Positions 34,913-42,746 of a DNA stretch of 64,000 nucleotides are shown piece after piece. Each line of letters begins with the position of its first letter. Positions within the stretch are counted from its first letter, which is position 1. The translations under genes were made by a program, and so were the position numbers. Below the pieces are notes generated by a model that searched no databases, was not told the origin of the DNA, and saw only the letters and a list, made by a program, of their open reading frames with translations. The stretch is from CAJCIW01 sp963833965 (GTDB taxonomy: Bacteria; Chlamydiota; Chlamydiia; Chlamydiales; Rhabdochlamydiaceae), in the NCBI GenBank assembly GCA_963833965.1, contig CAWHZZ010000001.1, positions 62,001 through 126,000 on the forward strand, read 5' to 3'.

Positions 34913-36559
34913 TCACCGGTTTTGGAGGATTTGGTTGCAATAGTTAGTGAGGTCCATGCCCTTGCTGTCGATGGACAATTTCTTTGCGAGCTTCATGATC
35001 GCGCTCGCAGGATCGCGATCAAATAAGAAAGTGAATGGCGTTGATTGAACAGGAATCGGGATGCCGACGTCGTTGATTTCTTTTAAGAAGCTGATGTCAC
35101 TCGCCCTAAGACATGCCTTCATCGCATGGAAAATGGTGAGGGAGTCTGGCTTTTCTTTATTTTGGAGATGTTCACGCAAGGCATGGAGATCTAAATTTTG
35201 GAGGGCTTCGTTGATCAGACAGCGATCTTTGGCTGGCAGAGGAGGAGGTTTCAATCCATTTCTTCTCTCTTTTTTGGTGAGGTAGAGCATCTGGTCATAA
35301 AGCTCGTTCACCGCGCCATCGACGTAGGGATAAAGAGGCAGTTTTTGTTCAATGAACTGAACGATCTCTAAGGCCTTGATCATTTTTTCTTGCCGCTGGT
35401 GCGCGGGAATTTGATGAAACTGCTTGAGAAGCTCGACCAAATAGAGATGATTGGTTGTCGAGTCTTTTTTGAACGCTTCCAAAGGATAGAGGGTATAAGC
35501 GTTGACGTTGATTTTCTGATTGGGGTGGTATGGCGCTAAAACAGGGCTACCATCTTTTAAATCGATCGCTCTCTTGTAGTCGTAAAGCAGCTTTTCCTTC
35601 AGTTTTTCGGGATAGAGCCTCGGTCCATTCCATGCGTCCAATAAATTTTCATCGCAAGTGTCAAACCAATGGTCGCCTGGGACAAGGTTTACTTGGGCCA
35701 GCGGGTCGAATTTCCGTTGTTTTGCGAGCCTGTGGAACACATGAAGGCTGCGCTCCCAGCAATTCCCTATAGGGTTTCCAGCGTATTTTTTTGCGTTGAC
35801 GATGTTCTCTCTAAAATGGCTCATCTCGACGACATTGTCCCAATAACAGGTTTTATATAAGCCCCGGTTATCGCCTTTGAATTGTTTGCGGCGTTCGCTA
35901 GTGGCACGGGCTTTATACTCGGAATAGCGAAACCAGGAGCTCTTTGGTTGGTCGCGATAGCCCCATGTATTGCTAGCTAAGGGGAAATGCTCGGCGGCGG
36001 ACCCGACAGCTAAAATATGGCGCGGGTTGATCGGTCTACCGTTTGGATCTGCATACAATTGGACCATATTGTCAGGCGGAATGGCTGGCGAGTTGGGATG
36101 AACCCCGATGCATTCCCCGATTAGTTGTAGGCAAAAGGCATCATCTCCGTGGTATCGGAACATGTGCTCGACATAGTGCGGCGCCGAGTGCTTCAAGTTA
36201 AATGTCCCGGCGGCTTTTATGATGAATGCTTGTTTGGGTTTAGAGTCCAACCCCTCAAAGAACAATCGGCTTAGTTTTCGTTTTAATTTATCGAGTGTTT
36301 TTTGGCTTGCCGAGTACTCTTCAAATTGATCGTGATAAAACAGAACGAAGCAGTAGGGATCGTTTTTGCAATCGTTCAATTCATTTTGCCATCGGATCAA
36401 GAATCGAGCGCAGGCGACGATTTTAAGAGTCAAATCATTTGATTTAAAGGCCGCTTCGGTATTTCTTCCAAACGCGGGTTTGTACCGATGGTTCGAGGAT
36501 TGCATGAGGCCGACGATCGAATCGATTTTTGTGTTGTCTAGATTGGTAAAGAGCGTCAT
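34913..36559 (-). CDS. Orphan large protein, possible effector
   Basis: 548 residues from ATG 36559, preferred for its GAGGAA site 8 bases upstream; the frame is open to a TTG at 36604. No family recognised. The N-terminal half is helical and basic (QKTLDKLKRKLSRLFFEGL). The centre contains YAGNPIGNCWERSLHVFHRL, a C...H pairing that could suit a cysteine-protease-like fold but is not proof. The C-terminal ~110 residues (CLINEALQNLDLHALREHLQ and following) look like two helical repeats. No signal peptide. It is tandem with a decayed copy that starts 1 base after its stop, and it has very AT-rich upstream DNA, as horizontally acquired effector genes often do. Confidence 0.65.
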   Translation of the reverse strand: MTLFTNLDNTKIDSIVGLMQSSNHRYKPAFGRNTEAAFKSNDLTLKIVACARFLIRWQNELNDCKNDPYCFVLFYHDQFEEYSASQKTLDKLKRKLSRLFFEGLDSKPKQAFIIKAAGTFNLKHSAPHYVEHMFRYHGDDAFCLQLIGECIGVHPNSPAIPPDNMVQLYADPNGRPINPRHILAVGSAAEHFPLASNTWGYRDQPKSSWFRYSEYKARATSERRKQFKGDNRGLYKTCYWDNVVEMSHFRENIVNAKKYAGNPIGNCWERSLHVFHRLAKQRKFDPLAQVNLVPGDHWFDTCDENLLDAWNGPRLYPEKLKEKLLYDYKRAIDLKDGSPVLAPYHPNQKINVNAYTLYPLEAFKKDSTTNHLYLVELLKQFHQIPAHQRQEKMIKALEIVQFIEQKLPLYPYVDGAVNELYDQMLYLTKKERRNGLKPPPLPAKDRCLINEALQNLDLHALREHLQNKEKPDSLTIFHAMKACLRASDISFLKEINDVGIPIPVQSTPFTFLFDRDPASAIMKLAKKLSIDSKGMDLTNYCNQILQNR

Positions 36560-36824
36560 GGTTTTTTCCTCATTAGTAGTTTGGGGTTTGTGGATCGAAA
36601 ACAAACCCTTTTATTTGAGTCTCATTAACATGATTAAATACGCTAATTAATAATCCTCAATTTTAAGTCTTGCATTAATTTTATATTAATTTCTATTTAA
36701 TATCAATTAATTTCTTTGTCTTGCAAATGATTTATTATTAGACACTTGCGAATTAAATTCTCATAAATGAAAAAGGCGCTTATGATGGAGTCATCATCCT
36801 GCCATAGTGGCGGAGTGCTTAACT

Positions 36825-36917
36825 ATGAACCACCCTATTGAATCACGACTTTTTTGCCTTGATTCGACTCTTGCCCTTTGCGGGCAAGTGGTGGGTGTCG
36901 CGCGCATGCGCACATAA
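36825..36917 (+). CDS. Possible leader peptide of brnQ
   Basis: A 30-codon frame begins with ATG 36825 (GGCGGAG 9-10 bases upstream) and ends 100 bases before brnQ. The peptide, MNHPIESRLFCLDSTLALCG then QVVGVARMRT, has four Leu, three Val and one Ile. The codons overlap a 7 bp hairpin (CTTGCCC/GGGCAAG, 36870-36888), and a second inverted repeat follows. That layout fits an attenuator sensing branched-chain aminoacyl-tRNA, but the enrichment is modest and no classic run of regulatory codons or U-tract is visible. Confidence 0.35.
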   Translation: MNHPIESRLFCLDSTLALCGQVVGVARMRT

Positions 36918-36926
36918 AAAACACAA

Positions 36927-36996
36927 GCACTTCTAACAGCCACTTTTTTCTCTTACAACTCCTTCGAGATCAAGCCTTTAGTGGGACTAGAAGTGC
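36927..36996 (+). promoter_or_regulatory. Inverted repeat in the brnQ leader
   Basis: GCACTTCTA (36927-36935) pairs with TAGAAGTGC (36988-36996), with CACT/AGTG extending the stem after a short internal loop. The enclosed sequence contains CACTTTTTTCTCTT. It ends 21 bases before the brnQ start, just upstream of its AAGGATC ribosome site. Likely an RNA structure in the leader; the mechanism is unknown. Confidence 0.4.
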
Positions 36997-37017
36997 CAAT
37001 CACTTATAAGGATCGTT

Positions 37018-38157
37018 ATGTCAGTTCAAGAAGGGTCGCACCTAGCGCAAACAACAAAATCTAGCAGCTTCATCACCACGGGATTTGCTCTTTTCTCCAT
37101 GTTTTTTGGCGCGGGGAATCTAATTTTCCCGCTTCTCATCGGAAAATCGGTAGGCGGCAATGTCTGGTACGCCATCGCCGGCCTTGGACTGACGGCCGTC
37201 ATTGTGCCATTTCTTGGGCTTGCGGCGATGCTTCTTTTCCGAGGTGACTACACGTGGTTTTTTGGGCGCGCCGGCAAGATCCCCGGCCTGATGGTCCTGC
37301 TGCTTCTCCAGCTCATCTTAGGGCCGCTTGGCGTTATCCCGCGGCTCGTCACGCTTATGCATGCGACGACAAGCCCGTATCTCATGGGAACGTCCCTTCC
37401 CCTATTTAGCCTGCTTGCCGCCGCTCTCATTTTCGCGTGCAGCTTCAAGCGCCATAAGCTCGTCAGCGTCCTCGGGATTTATTTGACGCCGCTTCTTTTG
37501 ATCTGTTTGGGAGCCTTGATGATTTTGGGACTGACGGGCGGTTCCTCTTATGCCGCGGGCGCGATTCCCGCCAAAGAAAGCTTCTTGCAGGGACTCTTGG
37601 GCGGATACAATACGATGGACCTGATCGCAGCGTTTATGTTTGCCACCGTCGTTCTTCCCCATTTTGAGAAGAAAGAGGAAAATGGACAATCTCCACTGAA
37701 AAAGATGACGATTTCCAGCCTGATCGCAGCCTCGCTTCTCTTTTTCACCTATGTTGGGCTCTGCCTGATCTCAGCCCGGCATGCCGGAGCGCTTGATTCC
37801 GCATGCCCGCCAGAGCAGATGCTCAGCGCGATGGCAATTAAGATTCTAGGGCCGGCCGGAGGATTTATCGCAGCGATGGCCATTCTCACCGCTTGCTTGA
37901 CGACGGCGATGACGCTGGCGGCGATTTTCGCCGATTACTTGCAAAAAGACCTTTGCAAAGGAAAAATCACGCCCACAGTGGCCCTTCTTTTGACGCTCGC
38001 GACGACCACTCTTTTCGCCAATTTGGGATTCAAGGGCATCGCGGCGTTCTTAGGTCCTATTTTGCAAGTCATCTACCCGGGCTTGATCCTACTGACTTTG
38101 CTGAACTTGTTCCATCACAAGTTAAAGAGCATGAATTGGAGAAAACCATCCCGCTGA
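37018..38157 (+). CDS. brnQ: Branched-chain amino-acid:cation symporter (LIVCS family)
   Basis: 379 residues, about 12 membrane segments. The N-terminus, TTGFALFSMFFGAGNLIFPL, is the family signature. The protein takes up Leu, Ile and Val with Na+ or H+ across the inner membrane; chlamydiae commonly rely on it. AAGGATC precedes the ATG at 37018. The length is somewhat short of the usual ~430, mostly in the C-terminal part. GC content rises visibly here compared with upstream genes. Its 3' end overlaps the antisense disrupted gene at 38115. Confidence 0.92.
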   Translation: MSVQEGSHLAQTTKSSSFITTGFALFSMFFGAGNLIFPLLIGKSVGGNVWYAIAGLGLTAVIVPFLGLAAMLLFRGDYTWFFGRAGKIPGLMVLLLLQLILGPLGVIPRLVTLMHATTSPYLMGTSLPLFSLLAAALIFACSFKRHKLVSVLGIYLTPLLLICLGALMILGLTGGSSYAAGAIPAKESFLQGLLGGYNTMDLIAAFMFATVVLPHFEKKEENGQSPLKKMTISSLIAASLLFFTYVGLCLISARHAGALDSACPPEQMLSAMAIKILGPAGGFIAAMAILTACLTTAMTLAAIFADYLQKDLCKGKITPTVALLLTLATTTLFANLGFKGIAAFLGPILQVIYPGLILLTLLNLFHHKLKSMNWRKPSR

Positions 38158-38810
38158 GGGCCTTCATTGCCAAATTTCGAAATGAGATATTGCGTTGTAT
38201 TCACCCTCGATAGACCAGGGCAGTGGTCATGACCATTTCCACTGCGCTGGACTCCAAAATAATACTCCACATCGCATACCCCAACTCCATTCGGCTTCAA
38301 GAAATAGGCTTCCATCCTGAATTCATCTGAAGGACGCACCGGGTGATCATGTCCATAGATGGCGAGATTTGTCCTTAGCACGTCAATGGCAAGCTGCCTA
38401 CTGATGTCAAGAGCCGGCCTGACCATGATTGTCAAATGCCGAGAGATGATCTGCTGATTTAATTTGGCCACAATCGCGACTCTGCAGGAGGAATCGAGAA
38501 AGGGTTGCGCAGCGGGATCTGCCAAACAATTCTGAATAAAATCTGTTCAGAAGTTAATTTTTTCTTCCACAGAGAAAGAAGTATCCGGTTCCGACGCAAT
38601 TGTGGTAGCAGAGGGGCAGATCCGACTGAAAATCCAACTCCAACAACTTTTCAATTGTTCAAAAATTTGAGTAATAAAATTTTTAGGTTGAAGCGCGGAT
38701 AAAAGAACATCGCGGTTTTGGACAGCAAGCGCCCTTTTAGGAAGTTCCAGTATGGGGAGATTCATAAGACTCTTATTCACAAGCTCATTCGAGGAAATTC
38801 TCAGAGGCAT
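38115..38810 (-). pseudogene. Hypothetical protein gene interrupted by an in-frame TGA
   Basis: Two open segments lie in the same minus-strand frame, separated by one TGA at 38547-38549: 87 codons from 38810 (MPLRISSNELVNKSLMNLPI...SVEEKINF) and then TDFIQNCLADPAAQPFLDSS... to 38115. Read through, the product is ~231 residues with coherent composition on both sides, so this looks like a single gene with a recent nonsense mutation. The alternatives are two genes or a sequencing error. I recognise no family. The last ~14 codons overlap the 3' end of brnQ on the other strand. Confidence 0.55.
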
Positions 38811-38826
38811 TTTTCACCTTTTTAGT

Positions 38827-39135
38827 TTACATCACCATCATGTTCTCATTTAAGTGGTCCATCACCCAAATGGAGAAAAGAATTATAATGAGAATGATAG
38901 AAAGAGTGGAGAAAAAAACGACCATGTTCCAACGCGCCCCTTTTTCTTTCCAAATGTGTAGAAAACAGAACGATTGGACTGTGAATTGAAGGACCGCCAT
39001 CACAAAAATCAGGATCACGGCCGCCTCTGTTTTGAGGTGCAGCAGCTCTGGGGACACGATGATCGTAAAAGCTGCGATCGTGAGGAGGAGCGAAGCGACA
39101 AAACCAAAGACGCGGGAGCCTAGCGAGAGTTCCAT
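38827..39135 (-). CDS. cyoD: Cytochrome o ubiquinol oxidase subunit IV
   Basis: 102 residues with three membrane helices. SPELLHLKTEAAVILIFVMA and VQSFCFLHIWKEKGARWN are typical of CyoD, a small accessory subunit aiding assembly of the Cu(B)/haem site. ATG 39135 with GGAG 6 bases upstream. It is the last gene of cyoABCD; a palindromic repeat fills the whole gap to cyoC, yet the ribosome site is preserved at its edge. Confidence 0.9.
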   Translation of the reverse strand: MELSLGSRVFGFVASLLLTIAAFTIIVSPELLHLKTEAAVILIFVMAVLQFTVQSFCFLHIWKEKGARWNMVVFFSTLSIILIIILFSIWVMDHLNENMMVM

Positions 39136-39143
39136 AATTTCTC

Positions 39144-39315
39144 CTTAGAGTGTGTTTAATAATTGCTTTCCTTCTAGAAAAGAGAGATTTTCGAGCAGAT
39201 TTGAAAATTCTGGCCGAGCTAAATATCGGGACGGTGATATAGTCGAGGCCAGGCTTTTCGAAGATGCCGAAAAGATCCTTTTATAGAAGGAAAGCAATTA
39301 CTAAACATCCTCTTA
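39144..39315. repeat. Palindromic repeat, family C, between cyoC and cyoD
   Basis: About 170 bp. The left arm contains GTTTAATAATTGCTTTCCTT, and the right arm complement contains GTTTAGTAATTGCTTTCCTT. Arms of ~75 bases close on a centre near ATCGGGACGGTGAT, with an inner stem CTGGCC/GGCCAG. The outer ends read TTAGAG... and TAAGAGGATG..., the latter shared with families B and D3. It lies exactly between the cyoC stop (which it overlaps by a few bases) and the cyoD ribosome site. Confidence 0.75.
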
Positions 39316-39882
39316 CAATAAATGCCCTACTCCGTAGACGGCGGTGAAGATAAAGATCCAGACTAAGTCCAAAAAGTGCCAAAAGAGGGCCATGCGAAAA
39401 ATCTTGGAAGTATAAGATGGGGTCAGCGGGCGCAGCGCAATCTGCAGCATCGAGACCAGCATCCAGAGCAACCCAATAGAGATGTGCGTGCCGTGCGTGC
39501 CCACTAATGTGAAAAATGAAGAGAGAAAGCCGCTCCGGCGCCAGCTGTTGCCTGTAGCGACGAATTGGGAAAATTCTGTGATTTCGAAGAAGAGAAAAGA
39601 GGCGCCGAGAAGGAATGTCGCAGCAAACCAAAACAGCGCCGGCTTTTTCCGTCCTCGAAAGATCGCGAGCGTTCCGAGTGCGCATGTGAAACTGCTCGTC
39701 AGCAGAATGAACGTCTCCTTGATCGCGACCGGCATTTCAAAAAGCTCGCGCCCTGAAGGCCCGCCAAAAGTGCTCGTGCGCAGCACGGCAAAGGCGGCAA
39801 ATAGAACCGCAAAGATGACAAGGTCGGTCATCAGATAGACCCAAAAACCAAAGACGGCTGTGTCATCGTGCTCTTTTTCCAT
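39313..39882 (-). CDS. cyoC: Cytochrome o ubiquinol oxidase subunit III
   Basis: 189 residues with five membrane helices. FGFWVYLMTDLVIFAVLFAA and VGTHGTHISIGLLWMLVSML (haem-copper oxidase subunit III signature) and ALFWHFLDLVWIFIFTAVYG near the end are diagnostic. Helps proton-channel integrity in the bo3-type oxidase. ATG 39882, 3 bases after the cyoB stop. Confidence 0.92.
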   Translation of the reverse strand: MEKEHDDTAVFGFWVYLMTDLVIFAVLFAAFAVLRTSTFGGPSGRELFEMPVAIKETFILLTSSFTCALGTLAIFRGRKKPALFWFAATFLLGASFLFFEITEFSQFVATGNSWRRSGFLSSFFTLVGTHGTHISIGLLWMLVSMLQIALRPLTPSYTSKIFRMALFWHFLDLVWIFIFTAVYGVGHLL

Positions 39883-39885
39883 CTT

Positions 39886-41835
39886 TCAACCTTTAAAGGC
39901 CTCATGCTTGGCGATTTCATCGGCTGTCATGATGTACTCCGTCTCTTCATCAAACGAGCGCACCGCCACGCAAACAATCACCCCGGCCGCTCCGAGGATT
40001 GCAAGCCAGTAGACATGCCAAACAATCGCAAAACCGAATAAGAACGCAAAGACAGAGATGTAGATCCCCATGCCGGTATTCTTGGGCATATGAAAATCTT
40101 CATAGTGCGTCGGAAGTTTCTCCCCTTGCTGCTTCATCTGCCAAAACGCATCGCGTCCCGTCACCTTCGGGATGACAGCAAAATTATAAAAGGGCGGCGG
40201 CGAAGAGGTCGCCCATTCCAGTGTCCGCCCATTCCATGGATCTCCTGTCGCATCTTTAAGGCGCTTTCTATTTTTTACGCTGACAACGATCTGCTGGATT
40301 TGCGTGATGACGCCGCATGTAATCAGAATAAAACCCAGAGTGGCAGTTATGTATAACGGCTGCCATCCCGTCGATGAGGCGTAATGGTCGAGGCGCCTAG
40401 TCGCACCCATGAATCCGAGCAGATAAAGTGGAACAAAAGAGACGAAGAAACCGATGAACCAAAACCAAAACGCGCGCCTCCCCAGCCTTTCATCGAGATG
40501 AAGGCCGGTGATCTTGGGCAACCAGTAAGTGATGCCAGCGAACGTGCCAAAAAGGGCAATGCCGATGATCATCGTATGGAAATGGGCTACCAAAAACAGG
40601 CTGTTATGCACCTGAAAATCCGCAGGCGGCGCCGCCATCAACACCCCCGCCATGCCGCCAAAAATAAAAGTGCTGATGAAACCGATGAACCAATACATCG
40701 GCGTCGCAAAATTCAGCTTGCCCTTGTACATTGTAAAAATCCAGTTGAACACCTGTACGCTCGACGGGATGGCGATCAGCATCGTCACGATGCCAAAGAA
40801 CGAGTTCACATCCGCCCCAGCTCCCATCGTGAAAAAATGGTGCAGCCACACCAAATAAGAAAGAGCAGTGATCAGCAGCGCCGCCCACACCATTGAAGTA
40901 TATCCGAACAACTTTTTTTGCGAAAAAGTCGATACGATCTCCGAATACATCCCGAATGCGGGCAAAACCAAAATATACACTTCAGGGTGTCCCCACATCC
41001 AGATGAGATTGAAGTACATCATCTGGTTTCCGCCGAAACCGACTGTAAAGAAATGCATATCGAGAGTCCTGTCCAACCACAAAAGGAGCGTCGTCGCCGT
41101 CAGCACGGGAAATGCGGAAATGATCAAGATCATTCCGCACAAAGAGGTCCAGACAAAAAGCGGCATTCTCAACAACGTCATCCCGGGCGCCCGCTTTTTG
41201 ATGATCGTCACCGTAAAATTAATGCCCGCCAGCAAACTCCCGAGCCCCGAGAGCTGCAAACTCCAAATCAAATAATCCACCCCCACGCTCGGATTGAATT
41301 CCAGCTCAGAGAGCGGCGCGACAGCGATCCATCCCGTATTGGCGAAATCGCCCCCGATCACAAAGAACAGGTTGATCAGGATTCCCCCTGCAATCGTGAG
41401 CCAGAGTCCCAAAGAATTTAAAAAAGGGAAAGCGAGATCCCGGGCGCCGATCTGAAGCGGAATGATCCAATTCATGAGCCCAAAGAAAAACCCCATGGTC
41501 ACAAAGAAGACCATGATGTCGCCGTGCGAGGTGAAAATCTGCTGAAAATGGTCCGCCGTCAGATACCCTTGGGAATCGGCCCCGATCGACTGCTGCAGCC
41601 AAATCATCCCCGCATCGACCATCCCTCGGAAGAACATCAGCGCGGCAAAGATGATGTACATCGTGCCGATCTTTTTCGGATCGGTCGAGGTCAGCCATTC
41701 ATTCCATAGCCATCCCCACCTCTTGGTCTTCGTAAGGAACACGGCGATGGCGATCACCATCAGGACAATAAACACTGTCCCTGCAATGGTGTACCATTCG
41801 TGCGGGATCGCTTTTAATGTCAGTTTTCCCATCAT
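39886..41835 (-). CDS. cyoB: Cytochrome o ubiquinol oxidase subunit I
   Basis: 649 residues, about 14-15 helices. The binuclear centre ligands are visible: WMWGHPEVYILVLPAFGMYS (His-x3-Tyr, the cross-linked pair), VWLHHFFTMGAGADVNSFFG (the two Cu(B) histidines) and LFLVAHFHTMIIG (haem ligands). It is the catalytic subunit that oxidises quinol and reduces O2 to water while pumping protons. ATG 41835 overlaps the cyoA stop (ATGA). The GC-rich character contrasts with genes before 36 kb. Confidence 0.95.
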   Translation of the reverse strand: MMGKLTLKAIPHEWYTIAGTVFIVLMVIAIAVFLTKTKRWGWLWNEWLTSTDPKKIGTMYIIFAALMFFRGMVDAGMIWLQQSIGADSQGYLTADHFQQIFTSHGDIMVFFVTMGFFFGLMNWIIPLQIGARDLAFPFLNSLGLWLTIAGGILINLFFVIGGDFANTGWIAVAPLSELEFNPSVGVDYLIWSLQLSGLGSLLAGINFTVTIIKKRAPGMTLLRMPLFVWTSLCGMILIISAFPVLTATTLLLWLDRTLDMHFFTVGFGGNQMMYFNLIWMWGHPEVYILVLPAFGMYSEIVSTFSQKKLFGYTSMVWAALLITALSYLVWLHHFFTMGAGADVNSFFGIVTMLIAIPSSVQVFNWIFTMYKGKLNFATPMYWFIGFISTFIFGGMAGVLMAAPPADFQVHNSLFLVAHFHTMIIGIALFGTFAGITYWLPKITGLHLDERLGRRAFWFWFIGFFVSFVPLYLLGFMGATRRLDHYASSTGWQPLYITATLGFILITCGVITQIQQIVVSVKNRKRLKDATGDPWNGRTLEWATSSPPPFYNFAVIPKVTGRDAFWQMKQQGEKLPTHYEDFHMPKNTGMGIYISVFAFLFGFAIVWHVYWLAILGAAGVIVCVAVRSFDEETEYIMTADEIAKHEAFKG

Positions 41836-42746
41836 GGATTGTGCATTGGGTGCATATTTTTCATGACGATATGATGAAACAGATTTTCTTCCACATCTGA
41901 ATAGAGCGCAATAGGATTGTTTTTCGAGGGCTTAAGGAGCTCCTCATAAACGATTCGCGTGAGTTGTAATGTAGAGTTTTTCACTTGGCCCACCCATCCC
42001 TCAAATTCCTCTTGCGAGGTCGATTTTGCCACAAAGGTCATGTCCGCAAAACCGTCGCCGTTGATCTCGGCCGCCCTCCCCGCATATTCCCCAGTCCCAT
42101 CCGCCATGATGTGCAGCGGGGTAATCATCCCCGTCATCGCATAGATCTGTCCGCTCAACTGCGGGATCCAAAAAGAGTTCATCGGCGAGCCGTCCGCACA
42201 AAGTCGAAAACGGATCGGCGTCCGCTCAGGAAATTGGACAAAGTTGACTGTCGCAATCCCTTGTTCTGGATAAATAAAAAGCCATTTCCAATCGAGAGCG
42301 ACCACTTCGATCGTCAGCGACTTCACATCGCTTTTGATCGGCTGATAAGGGTCGAGCTCATGCGCAGCATGCCAAGTGATGTATGCCATCACCGCAATGA
42401 CGGCAGAAGGGATCGACCACATCATCACTTCGCCAAAGCACCGCGATGAATGATTGGGTTCATGCGCTGTTTTGGAATTTTTGTCCCGGTATTTCCACGC
42501 AATGAAAAACAGCAGGAACAAAGTTGGCACCGCTACGACCAACATGAGCAAAATGTTCGTTTTGATCAGATGAAGTTCTCTTTCAGCGATCATCCCTTGA
42601 GGATGCGCGACCAATGCATGGTCGCTTCGAAGCACGAAAAAGATGGCGAGTCCAGCGCATAAAATCGCAACGACTCCAAGAAGCAGTTTCACTCTTTTCA
42701 TGTGCGCATTTAATATTTCTGGAGAATTAAAATCAATCGGACTCAC
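41832..42746 (-). CDS. cyoA: Cytochrome o ubiquinol oxidase subunit II
   Basis: 304 residues from GTG 42746, which overlaps the preceding ABC gene by 14 bases; ATG 42701 (MKRVKLLLGVVAILCAGLA) is an alternative that begins at the export signal. Two N-terminal helices precede a periplasmic cupredoxin-like domain (VEVVALDWKWLFIYPEQGIA in outline; SPMNSFWIPQLSGQIYAMTG). The Cu(A) cysteines are absent, as expected for a quinol and not a cytochrome c oxidase. The candidate lipobox around AILC is not classical. First gene of cyoABCD; no cyoE is in the window. Confidence 0.9.
   Translation of the reverse strand: MSPIDFNSPEILNAHMKRVKLLLGVVAILCAGLAIFFVLRSDHALVAHPQGMIAERELHLIKTNILLMLVVAVPTLFLLFFIAWKYRDKNSKTAHEPNHSSRCFGEVMMWSIPSAVIAVMAYITWHAAHELDPYQPIKSDVKSLTIEVVALDWKWLFIYPEQGIATVNFVQFPERTPIRFRLCADGSPMNSFWIPQLSGQIYAMTGMITPLHIMADGTGEYAGRAAEINGDGFADMTFVAKSTSQEEFEGWVGQVKNSTLQLTRIVYEELLKPSKNNPIALYSDVEENLFHHIVMKNMHPMHNP

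Larger units (their letters stand above)
36560..37017. other. Long intergenic region upstream of brnQ
   Basis: 458 bases. 36610-36770 is very AT-rich and probably holds the promoter of the minus-strand orphan gene. 36800-37017 is the brnQ leader, with a possible short reading frame (36825-36917), a hairpin inside it and a larger inverted repeat (36927-36996). No tRNA could be folded here. Confidence 0.5.

Noticed and set aside
36855..36895. GATTCGACTC resembling a tRNA T-loop
   Set aside because: No acceptor, D or anticodon arms can be folded around it, and no CCA-proximal pairing; it belongs to the brnQ leader.
40384..41421. Two long plus-strand frames (about 170 codons each) opposite cyoB
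   Set aside because: They mirror the GC-rich cyoB gene, with arginine/glutamine/histidine-rich nonsense composition; cyoB motifs are complete on the other strand.
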